Positions 21,501 through 33,008 of a DNA stretch of 64,000 nucleotides are shown piece by piece (position 1 is the first letter of the stretch; each line of letters begins with the position of its first letter). Source of the DNA: Cinclus cinclus. Lineage: Eukaryota > Chordata > Aves > Passeriformes > Cinclidae. The notes under the pieces are model-generated. The model made no database searches. It saw nothing but the letters and a program-made list of their open reading frames with translations, and was not told the origin of the DNA. Made by a program: the position numbers and the translations under genes. The stretch covers positions 20,060,258-20,124,257 of the forward strand of contig NC_085047.1 in assembly GCF_963662255.1 (NCBI RefSeq), read 5' to 3'.

Positions 21501-23610
21501 GGAGTGGGAGTGTTGTTATGGGACTGGTGACAGTTTCTAATGTAAAATGTATCAGAAAATCAGTCAGAGAACTCTTAACCAACTATAAATACCACGCCTC
21601 AGAGAAATGGCATCATCCTAGTGTTTGAACCAGATGAATTCTTCCATTGGCAACTGGGAGAGTCAACTTGTGGCTGTTCATCAGAGGTTCTGATAGAAAT
21701 ATCAGAGTATGAGTGGGGAAGCTCTGCACATGTCCTAAACTGTCTAGGGAGTTATGAGCAAGCAGCATCTTCCTCTTGAGCTTGTTTGTAAAATACACAG
21801 ATTGTTTTGTTTGCTTGGGGCAGGGCACTGCAAAAAAGTTCCTTTTGACTCATCTCTAGTTCTTTAGCCAAAAATATAGTAAGTATTCTTCAGTCTCAAA
21901 GTCATATCCTCTGTATTTTGAATTAATAAAATCATGTTTCTAAGATGATGAATGGGCTTATTCTAACAGCCTCATCATGAGCATTTTCTCAGACTAAGCA
22001 GGAAAAGAATGAAAGGACATGTAGCTGAGAGATTTCTTTCTCTGTATGCATAGGTTGTTTCTGTCTGCAGGTTAAGGCAACTGATCAGGGAGCAGATTTC
22101 AGTGTATGAATGTGTCAAAGCTTATCTACATTTTTCAAATCCACCATATTATTCAAATATTTTTTCAAAATTAAGATCAGCTGGTGTATACAACCATACC
22201 AAAAATAATTACTTTCTGAGCTCTTTTTGAGTTCTTTTCTTACTTTTCCTGTTGCTTTCACATTCCTGCATATTGGGTTTTTCAGTATTCTTTAGTATAT
22301 ATTTTATTTTCCTGCTGTTCCATCTCTATGAGCTGCCTTCAGAGAGCAAACCATCCAACAGAGTGGCTGAGGAACAGTAGACAACATGACTGCCATACAT
22401 GTTAAATAAAATAAGGGGGCAGAGGACTCTTGCTGTTACTACTGATTTATTAAGTTTGCAAACTAATACTAATTAATTCAGCTTTTGTGTAATAAAGTCC
22501 CTACCTAGTTACCTGTCCTTTTACCTAAATATTTTCTTATTGTAACTGTGTACATAGGCAATTACACTGTATATAGATGCATTATTTTGTTACCATACAG
22601 AAATATTTCAGTTTTCCTGTATTGTCAATCCTCTTCCACATTTAAATTGCATTTGCTTAGGATGTCGTGCTAGAATCTTACTATACTCCAAAATTCTTAT
22701 TGAGAAACACGCACTTCATCTAAAGCCATAGATCAGATGTGATTTTATAATTACCTTATTTTGTTACAATTGCATGGCCTCAGGGTGAATAACACTGTTA
22801 GTCAAAAATCGTCTTCAGGCATGTATTTAATGACGTGTAACAAATAAATGATGTGTTCTGAGAAGAGGAAGTTTGTAGTTTTTGTAAACATTTGGTAATA
22901 TGCTACAAAATATGAAAATATGGCAGTAATATTTGTAAATAATAATTTGAAAATCAGTATTTTACACTGTTTGTGCTATCATTCATGTTATATAAATGAC
23001 ACTCCATTGTGTAGCTGTTTTGGAAGTCTTGTAAAATGCAGTGGGGCAACTTAAACATGAGTCACATGCTAATTTTTTTTTTCTGATTTTGCTCAAGAAA
23101 TGCTTTAGGGTTTTTTGGTCCCTCGTTTCCCTGATAATTAGTTTAAATAAGTATTTGGTCGGGGGGTTCATCACACAAGCCAGCTGAATAAAGTTAAAAA
23201 AGCTACAAAAAGCTGAGTTGAGTCTATCCCTGGGAATATATAAGCCTTTTTTCCTCCCTCAGTTTTTCTTCTGCTTGTCACAGGTGTAACTTTTTCAAAG
23301 ATTCAAGGATGATGAACATCGGGATGTTTTGCCTGAAAAAGTAACCACAGCACTCAATCCAATGTCCCACAATATACTAGAAAACATTGAAGGGGAAAGC
23401 GTGAGCTGCTTGGAGGTGCAAGTATCAAATTAATTGCTATTTATGAAATAAAAAGTGCTATTTTTCTTCTTTGAGTTTTTGGGTTTTTTTAATCTGTACC
23501 ATTTTCTTGGAGAGATGGAATTTCTGTATCTTTACCTGTAATAGTTCCATACTGTCTTCTTCACCTGATGGTTTTCTTGCATTCTATGATTTAAAGTCTT
23601 GTTTGTGACC

Positions 23611-23657
<47 letters not shown>
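23611..23657. repeat. (TAT)n microsatellite, about 16 copies
   Basis: A perfect TTA/ATT trinucleotide array of about 47 bases, likely polymorphic. Confidence 0.95.
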
Positions 23658-23658
<1 letters not shown>

Positions 23659-24470
23659 TGGGTTTTTTGGTGTGTTTTTCCTAAGGTTCAGATGAAACCT
23701 GTCTCTTATATGGGATCTTTGCATCACAGAAGCATTCTTACTTTCAGGGATTAATTTGAAATCTTTTCCCCAACATTGTCAGTTCAGCCAGATGTTAAAT
23801 TTTTGTGTTCTGTTAATTTTGCCAGTCTGGCATTGTATAAACTTTGTGAGGTCACTCAGATCACATTGCTTTACATCTGTGTTGTCATACTCTGGTGGAG
23901 GGATTACAAAGGATTTCCTCACCCCAGGATAAGGGAACTGATCATACCCATGCTTAGCATATCCTATCAGCAGAGAATATAGTAAAAAGCCTCAAACTCT
24001 GAAGTATTTCCATAATAATATTCTCTCCTAAATCCATTTTTGGATTGGCACATTCATTGTAAATTAGTATCTTCAATGTTAAGACTTATGATATGGTCAA
24101 CTCTCATTGAGAATTAAGAGAATTCTGAAATGGCATTGGTACTGGAATTAGAGTTCATACATGGTCAATATTTACTAAGCAGGTCTTTGAAACATTTTTT
24201 TTTTCAACAATTTCATGTTGACAATTACTATGTCCAAAAGAGACAAAGTACTGTATCTCTGCATCCTTTAGAACTTATTTTTGCTAACAATAAAATTTGC
24301 ATCATCTGAGATCTTGAAATTGGTGTTTTGATTGGAAGTGTTCCTTATTTTAGTAACATGTCACTAGCTTCTGACACAAGATTCTGTTAATCTTATTATT
24401 TCTGGAATAGCTTAACATGGGTGTCTTTCTGGCTTCAGAACCCTCAGAATTGTTTAGAGTCCTTTAAGTC

Positions 24471-24683
24471 TCAATTTGAGGGACTGAATTTGCTGAGATG
24501 TTTGCTATTCATGCTTTTTTTTAAAACTTTCTTAGAACAGCTGACAGCCTTTCTCTGCAGTACCAAGTTTCTGGCCATAGAAGCAGGTGTTGATGTTTAA
24601 AATGTTGGCATTATAAAACTAAGGATTCTTGAGCGGTAATGTACTTAAGGCTCCACATTATTATACCTCATTACTTACTATTG
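24471..24683 (+). repeat. Left arm of a long inverted repeat
   Basis: The reverse complement of this stretch matches 25693-25915 at about 90% by eye over roughly 210 bases. A central block at 24519-24574 is identical to 25803-25858 for 56 bases. Outside the arms similarity stops quickly. I do not recognise the repeat; it could be two oppositely oriented copies of an old interspersed repeat or a local inverted duplication. Confidence 0.85.
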
Positions 24684-25692
24684 GTGGTTTTCTTACGCAT
24701 TGATTTGAGAGCTACTGAGCACCAGTTTTGAAATTAGGAAGCCCTTATAAAGCTTGGAATTATCTCAGTCACTGACAAACCCACTTTTCTCAAAACTCAT
24801 TAATAGTGACTTGCAGTGCAACAGCTGATGTAATAATGGGTGTGTATAAACAAATCGTTCATTTCCTGGCAGAAAATCTGATACCCCTGGCTTGCTTTCA
24901 TTGCTATCAGATTTCCTCAGGATGGTTACAACTTTTTAATTTTTTCATTTGAAAATTCTCCTTTGGTTCCGGTAAGGAGCCTGCATAAGAGTCATGTGTG
25001 TGTATAATCTCATACAAGTATTTCTGGCATTTGTCTGGCTTATTCACAACATATACTGGATTTCAGGACTGGTGTGCAGAACATTTATAAACAAAATCAC
25101 AGTTGTTATGGGCAGTGATATGGCTCTCTAAGACAACAAGAAACTATTTCATCATTTGGTCTTACCTCTTGTGTATTGCAAATCATTTTCAATCTTCAGC
25201 AAAAGCAGAAAGTGCCTTTAATGAAGGGGTTTTTTGAGTGGAAGGGTACTGTCCAGTTAGTGTTTGAGTCCCAAATGGTAGTCTTTATTTCTTCATTTTT
25301 TTTCCTTCCTTTGCATTGAAGAGCAGAGCATAGCTGCAAGTTGATGTGAACACCAAGGAGAGATCTACTTCTTTGATTTTACTCCATATGGTACTTGTTC
25401 AATGTATTTGATCCACATGTGCTCAGTGCTGTAATGTTTCCCTGACACAATGGATTTTGTCTGTGTGCACAGCAGGACTGTGTGTAAGTCCTGCACCGTG
25501 GAAGACAGGTTCTGAAAATACACGGAAGCCAGCAGACCCATTCACACAGTCCTCTTTGCTCACCTAAACCTGACCGTGGGGACAGCTTGCAAATATAAGT
25601 TTGGGACCAGTCCTATTCTTGGCCACTACTTTCTCATCGGTATTTCCCTTTGATAGGAGAAGAGCATTGATCACCTGTAAAGCTTGTCTATA
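24684..25692. other. Spacer between inverted-repeat arms (about 1 kb)
   Basis: Unique-looking AT-rich sequence separating the two arms. I see no coding frame, RNA gene or known repeat in it. Confidence 0.5.
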
Positions 25693-25915
25693 CAAATAGT
25701 AAGTTATGAGGGATAATAATGTGGAACCTTAAGCAGGTTAGTGCTCAACAATCTGTAATTTTATAATGCCAGCATTTTAAACTTCAACACCTGCTTCTAC
25801 ATCCAGAAACTTGGTACTGCAGAGAAAGGCTGTCAGCTGTTCTAAGAAAGTTTTAAAAAAGAAAGGCATGAATAGAAAGCATCTCAGCAAATTCAGTCCC
25901 TCCAGCTGGGACTTA
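25693..25915 (-). repeat. Right arm of a long inverted repeat
   Basis: Inverted partner of 24471-24683. Its high-coordinate edge coincides with the point where a CR1 fragment breaks off (about 25916), so one may have inserted into, or been cut by, the other. Confidence 0.85.
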
Positions 25916-26365
25916 CCTGAGGGGACGGAATCCCAGGAGACAGTGTCCAAAGTCTTACTAAAGTTGAGGTGAACATCTGCCAGTTTTCCCTCAAATCACC
26001 AAGCTAATCACCACTGAAGAATATTTTTAGGCTTATTAATCATGATAATAAATCCATTAAGCCCTTCATAAATCCATGTCAACTACTCCCAATGACATTC
26101 ATGTGTCTGGAAATTGTTTCCTAGATTAATTCCTCCATCACTTTGTTGTGAACTGGCCTCCTGTTGCCTAGATCCTCCTCACCTTTCTTGAAGAAAGTGA
26201 CAGTTATTTTCTTCTGATCATGGGGAATCTCTCCTGATCACCGCTACCTTTCAAAGATATCCAAGAGTGGTATTACAACTTCATCAGCCAGCTTTGCCAG
26301 CATCCATGGATTCCTTCTGTCAGGCTCCATGGACTTACATATACTCAGTTAATCTGCTGAGGTGA
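25916..26365 (-). mobile_element. Old CR1 LINE fragment, reverse-transcriptase region
   Basis: Read on the minus strand it carries decayed CR1 ORF2 RT landmarks: FFKKGEEDLGNRRP (near 26195-26150), HNKVMEELI, HGFMKG, and finally LNFSKTLDTVS (near 25960-25935). Several stops and frameshifts are present. No CR1 3' tail follows, so this is an internal fragment, truncated where the inverted-repeat arm begins. Confidence 0.75.
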
Positions 26366-29300
26366 AACCTTTCTTACGTCTAGGCATGATTAGAACATCA
26401 GTTCCATTGTGTTTCTGGTAAACATGTAATCAGCATTACCCCCTCCTCCTCAAATAGACATACACAAATATATAAATTCATGACAATCCAGAAAACTCTT
26501 TTCTGCTCTCTTATCAAAGACCTTCCTTAAGAGATAACATAAACTTTACTTTCAGATGCATTTCATAATATTCATATTATTTAAATGTTGTTAGAAGTAG
26601 TTACACAGAAAAGCTTCAGTTACAGAAAAAAAAAACCCCCACTATTGTAATAAAGACTATTAGGATAATGTTTTGGTCAAATTTTTATTGGCTTTCTCTT
26701 AAGACTTTTTAAAAAAGTTCCCAACAGAACCATATTGAGATAGCAATAGTTGTCCTGTATATTTTTGATTAGCCATTAAAATTCAACTAGAAAGAGAAAA
26801 AAAAATCAGCAGAAATTTCACAAATACCTTTGTAGAACAAACATCAGACAGGAGTCACTAGGATCAAGAAAGAGGGAAAAGGATTCACACCAGAGATCAA
26901 TACAATTTGTTTTCATTAACTGAACTGCTACTTCTCACTGCTTTTTGCCATTCAAAGGACACTGCAGACACCACTTAAAGCACAGGATGGTCTTGGATTC
27001 CCTCTGTGACCTGTGAAATCCTAACAGACCAACTGACAAATTATGGGTTAGATAAGTGGATTGCGAGCTGGACTTAAAACTTGCTGAATGCCTGTGAATT
27101 TTTCAGCATGGAGTGTCTTAAGTTATGTGTCTGCCCTATTTTTTGAGAGACAGGAGTGAAGTGGAGTGTGGTCTGAGGAGAGTAGTTCCTTTGCAAAAGC
27201 CTTAGTTGTTTCAAGCCAGAACTTCAAGTATTTTGACAGTTATTCATTGGATGAAGGCAGAGGGAATTAACTGTTTTGTTCTAAATCCAGGACATCTCGC
27301 AGTTTATCAGGATTATTTTGACTTCTGATGACCCACAAGGTGAATATTCAGAATGTTTAGTTTAATGATTTTAAGTATTACTTTACAGAAATCTGCCTAC
27401 TATAGTAAATTTCTTCATCACAGTGATAAAAGGAAGGTAAGAAAAATTTCACAATGCAACAGAAGGGCTATTGCCTTTATATCAATAAAGCAGAGGAAGC
27501 ATAAAATGAATGCTGTAAGACAGGCATGTAAGGGACATGCTGGTAGCTAAATAGAATTTTTCCTGTGTTTTTAGAAAAGGAAAAGGTAAGATGAATGAAA
27601 AAGAAAGATTAACTTAGGCTCACATAACCACGTGGATATATTTGTAGTACTAATTTTGTTTATGGAGATCTCAGGGTGGTTGTTTCATGCACATTTTCAT
27701 GTACTGATATTAATATTCATCCAGCCAAGCAGTGCCCTTCAGGGGAGAACACTGACCTATGCCTGAAGTTACTTTTGAATTCATTCTTTTGGTCAGTGTT
27801 GTAGAAGATAAAAGCTCTCTCTTTCTCTGTCTCCCCTGCCCCAACCCCTTCCCTCCATCAGCTTGATAATGCATTGAGTAACAGCTGGCAGCTTTGTAAG
27901 CTCTTTTGAAAGCAAAAAACCCCTCTTTTTGTACCTTAGAGACTAAATGCTGTTTGTGAAATAAGTGATGCTGTATGCTTTGTCAGTTTATTGGCTGCTT
28001 ACAGATATGCTCTTCTGGAAAATCCCTATAAAATCCCTATAGGAAAATCCCTATCCCCATGCACTGCTTCCCACCATTCCCTTCCCCAGATTGCACACTA
28101 CAGAAGATGACTCTAGTTTTTCTATTGTCACATTACTTGAAGAGCTTTTGTCTTTTAGCATCCAAATGCTGTTCCCATGGGATCTTCTAGAAATTGTTCA
28201 CCCTGACTCAAGTGAAACTGAGCTAAATCTCTTCTGATCAAAAGAGTTTAAAACTGTTTTTCTGAGAAAATTATGTCTGGCACTGTAATTTCCATTTGAA
28301 AACAGCTAACATCTGTGGAAAGTGCATAACCAATGCCTGTGGAATTTCTGCAAATTAAGTCCATGTCATGTTTGACTTTTTTTCAGTTCTCCTATAGAAG
28401 AAAAGGGAGCGTGGGGGGAATGGGGAAGAAGCCCAAGACTGACCTAATTTTGGTTTCAGCATACCCTGAGAGTATCAAAAGATTGTCTTTCTGTCTGCTG
28501 TTTTTCTCTATTTTGGGATTGCTCTACACTTGCAGCACTTGTTCCCTTGTCACTGGTTCACTGAGGGTGAGCCAACATCTTGAATACCACGTTTAAATTA
28601 GTTGTTTCAGTAGATTAACTCCATGTTTGTACTGGTTGCACAATACCACTGATGCTGTGGGATTTTCCCCTTAACTGCTTTGACTCATCATTGCCCACAC
28701 ATTTTTAGGGATGTGGCAGATGACACAACATTTTGCTGTCAAAGGAAAGGCTTGTTACAAAAGGTATGCCTGTATACTTGTGTGTAGTTAATCAAAAGTT
28801 TTATCTCCATTTACTAAATTATTTCAGTAGCCAAGACTGGGTTGTAATTTGGTACAGTAGCAAAACTGATGTGCATTATGTTATTCTGTAACATTTTTGT
28901 ACCATCCCAGGAGTTCTGTTGGCAGACCTCTGAGAGCTTTTGATACCCTTTTATGTTCAAATTTTCTAAATAAAATGTCCTGGTATGATTAGAGTCGTTA
29001 TAAATTATACCGGGGAATGCAAGCTATTTAGCTGTTCTGATGCTATCCAAAGGCCAGGCACATCCAACTAGTGATTTGAAGTTTTGAGTACTTTCCTGAG
29101 TTGGCTAGGGAAACACTCATCCACAGGGAAGCACGTACACTGCTTTAATTGATAAGTGATTTCATCATATGATGAGAATGGGATCCATTCTGTTTGGGCA
29201 AACTATAACTTCTTTGAATACCAATTATTTTGCACATCTGTCTTTTCATTTTCTCATCAAATTAAACAAAGAAATAGTGGTACAGTAACTCTTTTCTGCC

Positions 29301-31198
29301 TTTACACTCTGAAGAGTTTTCTTACCAAGTGTTATTCTTTTCTTTTTAAATTCCGATGGTTTATTTTACTCCACACTCAAAAGTAGGAAATGTTCTCTGT
29401 TTGTCAATTCTTTTTGAAAGCTCCTCTGTGCAAAAGCATGTTTAGCATCTGCTTATGAAGAATGGCATGTGCAAGATCAGAATATATTTCCAGCTTCATA
29501 GTGAAAGGAGATTTAATCCATTTGAGGACTACTACTGCTCCTAATCTGGAATGCATAGATTTGTAGTTAAGATTCAGAGGTTCACTTTCTTACAGTATGC
29601 CAGTGAGCAACTTTTAACTAAAATAAAAAGGGATATTTTTTCCCCTGTGCACTGGAGAGAATATAGCAAAATATTTGCAATGTGAAGAGGAAGGAAAAGA
29701 TAACACATGGATGAGTCAAACCCACCAATTATCTTCATATTCTCTCTTACTTTTAATTACAAGATTAAAATTGAAAATCAATGCAATGGTGAGCAGGCAT
29801 ATGTTAATGTTTTTTCCATATGTCTTCCACTCCTATTACTCATCATTGAATAATTTGCTTTTACATTGGTGTAGCAGATACAGAATTTATTTAAAAACTT
29901 CTAGTTTTTATATTAATTGATGCAAATGTATTAACATTTTTATTTGGAACAAATGTAATTTGCCATTCATGAAGTATCTGAAAGTTCTTATTTTCTTGTT
30001 AGGCAAGGGGATAATAATGTATGTAGTTTTTACATGGCTTCGTGTACCTTGCCAGTGAGGTCTTTATATGCCATGCAATAGTCATCCAGAAGATTAGTTT
30101 TTATGGTGTTTTGTGTGTTTTTGTAATTTGGGACCAGGTCAGGATCCTCTGCAAACATCTCTGTGGTGAACTGGTAGTGACTCCAGCCAGGTGTCAACAC
30201 TGTAAAATGAACACAATGCTCAGAGTTCTCATTTGTCTGCAGTGACACCAAGGATGAACAGCTTGAGAGAGGAAGTCTCCTTTCTTGGAGAATATCCTTA
30301 CATTTTATGACTGATGCAAACTGGCAGAATACAGTTACTGAACTAGTAAAGTATTTGCCTAGTGATTAAACAGGAATTCATAGTTGAGGGTCATCTGGCA
30401 GTCTGTGCTCAATTCAGGAATGCTTCAAAATTGTCCTGCTCAGTGCTGTCAACCTCTCTCTGAAAATACAGAAACAATAATTTTTCAGAAAAAGATTTTG
30501 AAATGAGCTCTCTAAGGTGTGCATGTTTCTGTGTGTTTACTTGTGTTTGCTGTAACAGAAACACAGATGCTGATATTATTTGATAAATAGTGGTATCAAC
30601 TGTTACAAAAATACCTCATTGTTGCACAAGAAGAGATTTCCAAAATGTAGTATTACAACTGGGTGTACTCCAGAGAGTTTCCATGTCTCTGTAGCAGTTC
30701 CCAGCTCTTACAGACTGTCTGAGCTCTTGAAAATTTGTACTTTGGACACTATATCTGTGTTCCTTGAAAGTCTTTCAAGATCCCGAGGTACAGTCAGGTT
30801 CAAGAGGTTCTACATATCTTCACAAAACAAAATCCAATTCTATATGAAAGAAAAGTCTTATAGGATTTTTAACTAGCTAAGAATTCAGAATTCAGTTTCT
30901 CTGCTCTTCAAATTATGAATTTAGAGTTCCCAAACTCTCTAGGTTTCCCAAATACTAAGGATTTTTTAAGGCAAATTATGTCAAAATGGGATTTGTTCTG
31001 GATATGTGATGTTCTAAGTCTTCTGTGTTGCATGTCCCTTTTCATTCGGTGTAAGGGAGTCTGCTGAATTTCTTTAGCTGTGAATAGTATTTTAAATTTT
31101 AGAAACTACAGAAAAGATTGTGTTCTCCAAATCAATATTTACATTTCATGCTAGGAAGTACATGGATTTCATTTTTACACACACACACACACATACAC

Positions 31199-31233
<35 letters not shown>

Positions 31234-31389
31234 TGCCTGGAAAGAGCCTCTCCTGCTCATCCCCACTTAATTTTGTTGATGTGATGGGAATGTTTTGGAT
31301 AGCACAGCTGGACTGTTTTCAGGTGGAACTGAATTGGAAGGTAAGATCCACCTTATAGGAGGTAACCCTCTATAGTCACTTAGGTTTGC
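26366..31389. other. AT-rich intronic or intergenic DNA, no gene seen
   Basis: About 5 kb of AT-rich unique-looking sequence with short chance frames only. A triplicated AATCCCTAT motif occurs at about 28020-28056. A CA/TA microsatellite at 31177-31230 lies just before the LTR that follows. Confidence 0.5.
31177..31230. repeat. Compound (AC)n-(AT)n microsatellite
   Basis: An AC run (31177-31200, one interruption) is followed by an AT run of about 14 units (31203-31230). The AT part can form a cruciform. It lies about 160 bases upstream of the LTR start. Confidence 0.95.
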
Positions 31390-31732
31390 ATGGCTTGTAG
31401 TGGGGATGGCCATAGAGGTAGCCTCTGTGAGAAGCTGCTGGAAGCTTCCACTGTGTCCAGCAGAGTCAATCCCTGTTGGCTGGTGGCCAAGGCTGGGCCA
31501 CTTAAAGATGGTGGTAATAACAGTGATAACAGATTTGAGAAGAAATCAAAGGTTGGGGTACAGTTTTAATTCCAGTCAGAGAAGAGCAGAGTGAGAACAT
31601 GTGAGACAAACAACTGTGCAGACCCCAAGGTCAGTGCAGAAGGAGGAGAAGGAGGTGCTCCAGGCACTGGAGCTGGGATTCCCCTGCAGCCCCTGGTGCA
31701 GCTCATGGTGAGGCAGTGGTACCCCTGCAGCT

Positions 31733-32342
31733 CATGGGGATCCATGGGGATGCAGAGATCCACCCACAGCCCATGGGGGTCCATGGGGGTGCAGGGATCC
31801 ACCCACGGCCCATGGGGATCCATGGGGATGCAGAGATCCACCCACGGCCCATGGGGGTCCATGGGGATGCAGAGATCCACCCACAGCCCATGGGGGTCCA
31901 TGGGGGTGCAGGGATCCACCCACGGCCCATGGGGGTCCATGGGGATGCAGAGATGCACCCACGGCCCATGGGGGTCCATGGGGATGCAGAGATCCACCCA
32001 CATCCCATGGGGGTCCATGGGGATGCAGGGATCCACCCACATCCCATGGGGATCCATGGGGGTGCAGAGATCCACCCACAGCCCATGGGGATCCATGGGG
32101 ATGCAGAGATCCACCCACAGCCCATGGGGGTCCATGGGGATGCAGAGATCCACCCACATCCCATGGGGGTCCATGGGGGTGCAGAGATCCACCCACAGCC
32201 CATGGGGATCCATGGGGATGCAGGGATCCACCCGCAGCCCATGGGGGTCCATGGGGATGCAGAGATCCACCCACAGCCCATGGGGATCCATGGGGATGCA
32301 GGGATCCACCCACAGCCCATGGGGGTCCATGGGGATGCAGAG
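31733..32342 (+). repeat. 39-bp minisatellite, about 15.6 copies
   Basis: The unit has the form CCATGGGGATGCAGAGATCC followed by ACCCACAGCCCATGGGGGT, 39 bases. Variation is largely limited to a few positions, such as gat/ggt, aga/ggg and cag/cgg/cat. Because 39 is 13 codons and the unit lacks stops in several frames, long open frames appear on both strands (for example 31591-32367 on + and 32330-31566 on -). These are artefacts, not genes. Each unit carries CCATGG palindromes and G-runs of four or five. Confidence 0.95.
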
Positions 32343-32818
32343 CCATGGACCCCAGCCTAGGAAGTAGACCCAGGCCAGACTATGTGGATGCCTGGAGGAG
32401 GCTGTGACCCCGTGGGAGACCGTGGAGAGAGATGCCTTGCTCCCAGGCTGGAGCTGCCTGTCCTTGAAGGGCTGCAGCCTGTGAAAGAGTGACCCACCCC
32501 ACAGCAGTTTTGGGGGGACTGTTGCCCATGGGATGGACTCTGATTGCAGCAGTTTACAGAGAACTGTTGCTCATGAGATGGAACCACATCAGAGAAGTTC
32601 ATGGAGAGCTGTCTCCCATGGGAGGGATCCCATGAAGCAGCAGAAGGACTCTTCTCCCTGAGCATCACGAGAAACCTCAGGTGATGACCTGACCATAACC
32701 CCAATTCCCTGTCTCCTGATGAGGTAGGAGGTAGAGCTGGGAAGGAGGGAGAGATGGAGGGAAGGTGTTTTTTAAGGGCTTATTTTACTTCTCATTATTC
32801 TGCTCTGATTTTGTTGTT

Positions 32819-32824
32819 AATAAA
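32819..32824 (+). terminator. LTR polyadenylation signal AATAAA
   Basis: A canonical AATAAA within the LTR-like repeat, followed about 180 bases later by the presumed LTR end. It supports + orientation and could act as a premature polyadenylation site in a sense transcript crossing this intron. Confidence 0.5.
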
Positions 32825-33008
32825 TTCGCTTTACATCTCTAAGCTGAGCCTATTTTGTCCATGATGGTACTTAATGAGTGTTGTCTCCTGTCCTTATCTC
32901 AGCCCATGGACCCTTCATTAAATTTTCTTCCCTCTGTCCAGCTGCAGGGGGGAGTGGGTGAGTGGAGTTTGTTGGGACCTGGCATCTGGCCTGGGGCAAC
33001 CCACGACA

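Larger units (their letters stand above)
13922..24470. other. AT-rich intronic or intergenic DNA, no gene seen
   Basis: About 10.5 kb of mostly unique AT-rich sequence with only short, chance-like open frames. It contains simple repeats: C-rich 17442-17464, GA 21483-21500, TTA 23611-23657, and an 18-base tandem pair near 19143-19178. A possible decayed LTR-like stretch is listed at 16085-16520. No tRNA and no convincing exon were seen. Confidence 0.5.
31390..33008 (+). repeat. ERVL-like avian solo LTR carrying an amplified minisatellite
   Basis: The flanks of the minisatellite look like one avian LTR. Upstream are GTAGCCTCTGTGAGAAGCTG and the AAGGTCAGTGCAGAAGGAGG block. Downstream are G-rich repeats of GTTGCCCATGGGATGGA type, the AATAAA at 32819-32824, and a U5 ending near GCAACCCACGACA (33008). 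This layout matches a common passerine LTR family that I remember as ERVL-type; the class is not certain. No internal retroviral genes adjoin, so it is probably a solo LTR. The start near 31390 is approximate. The repeat array makes it about 1.6 kb, longer than I would expect for this family. Confidence 0.65.

Noticed and set aside
31566..32367. Five long open frames (204-258 codons) on both strands with a 13-residue repeat
   Set aside because: They are produced by the 39-bp minisatellite, whose length is a multiple of three and which lacks stops; no gene signals are present.
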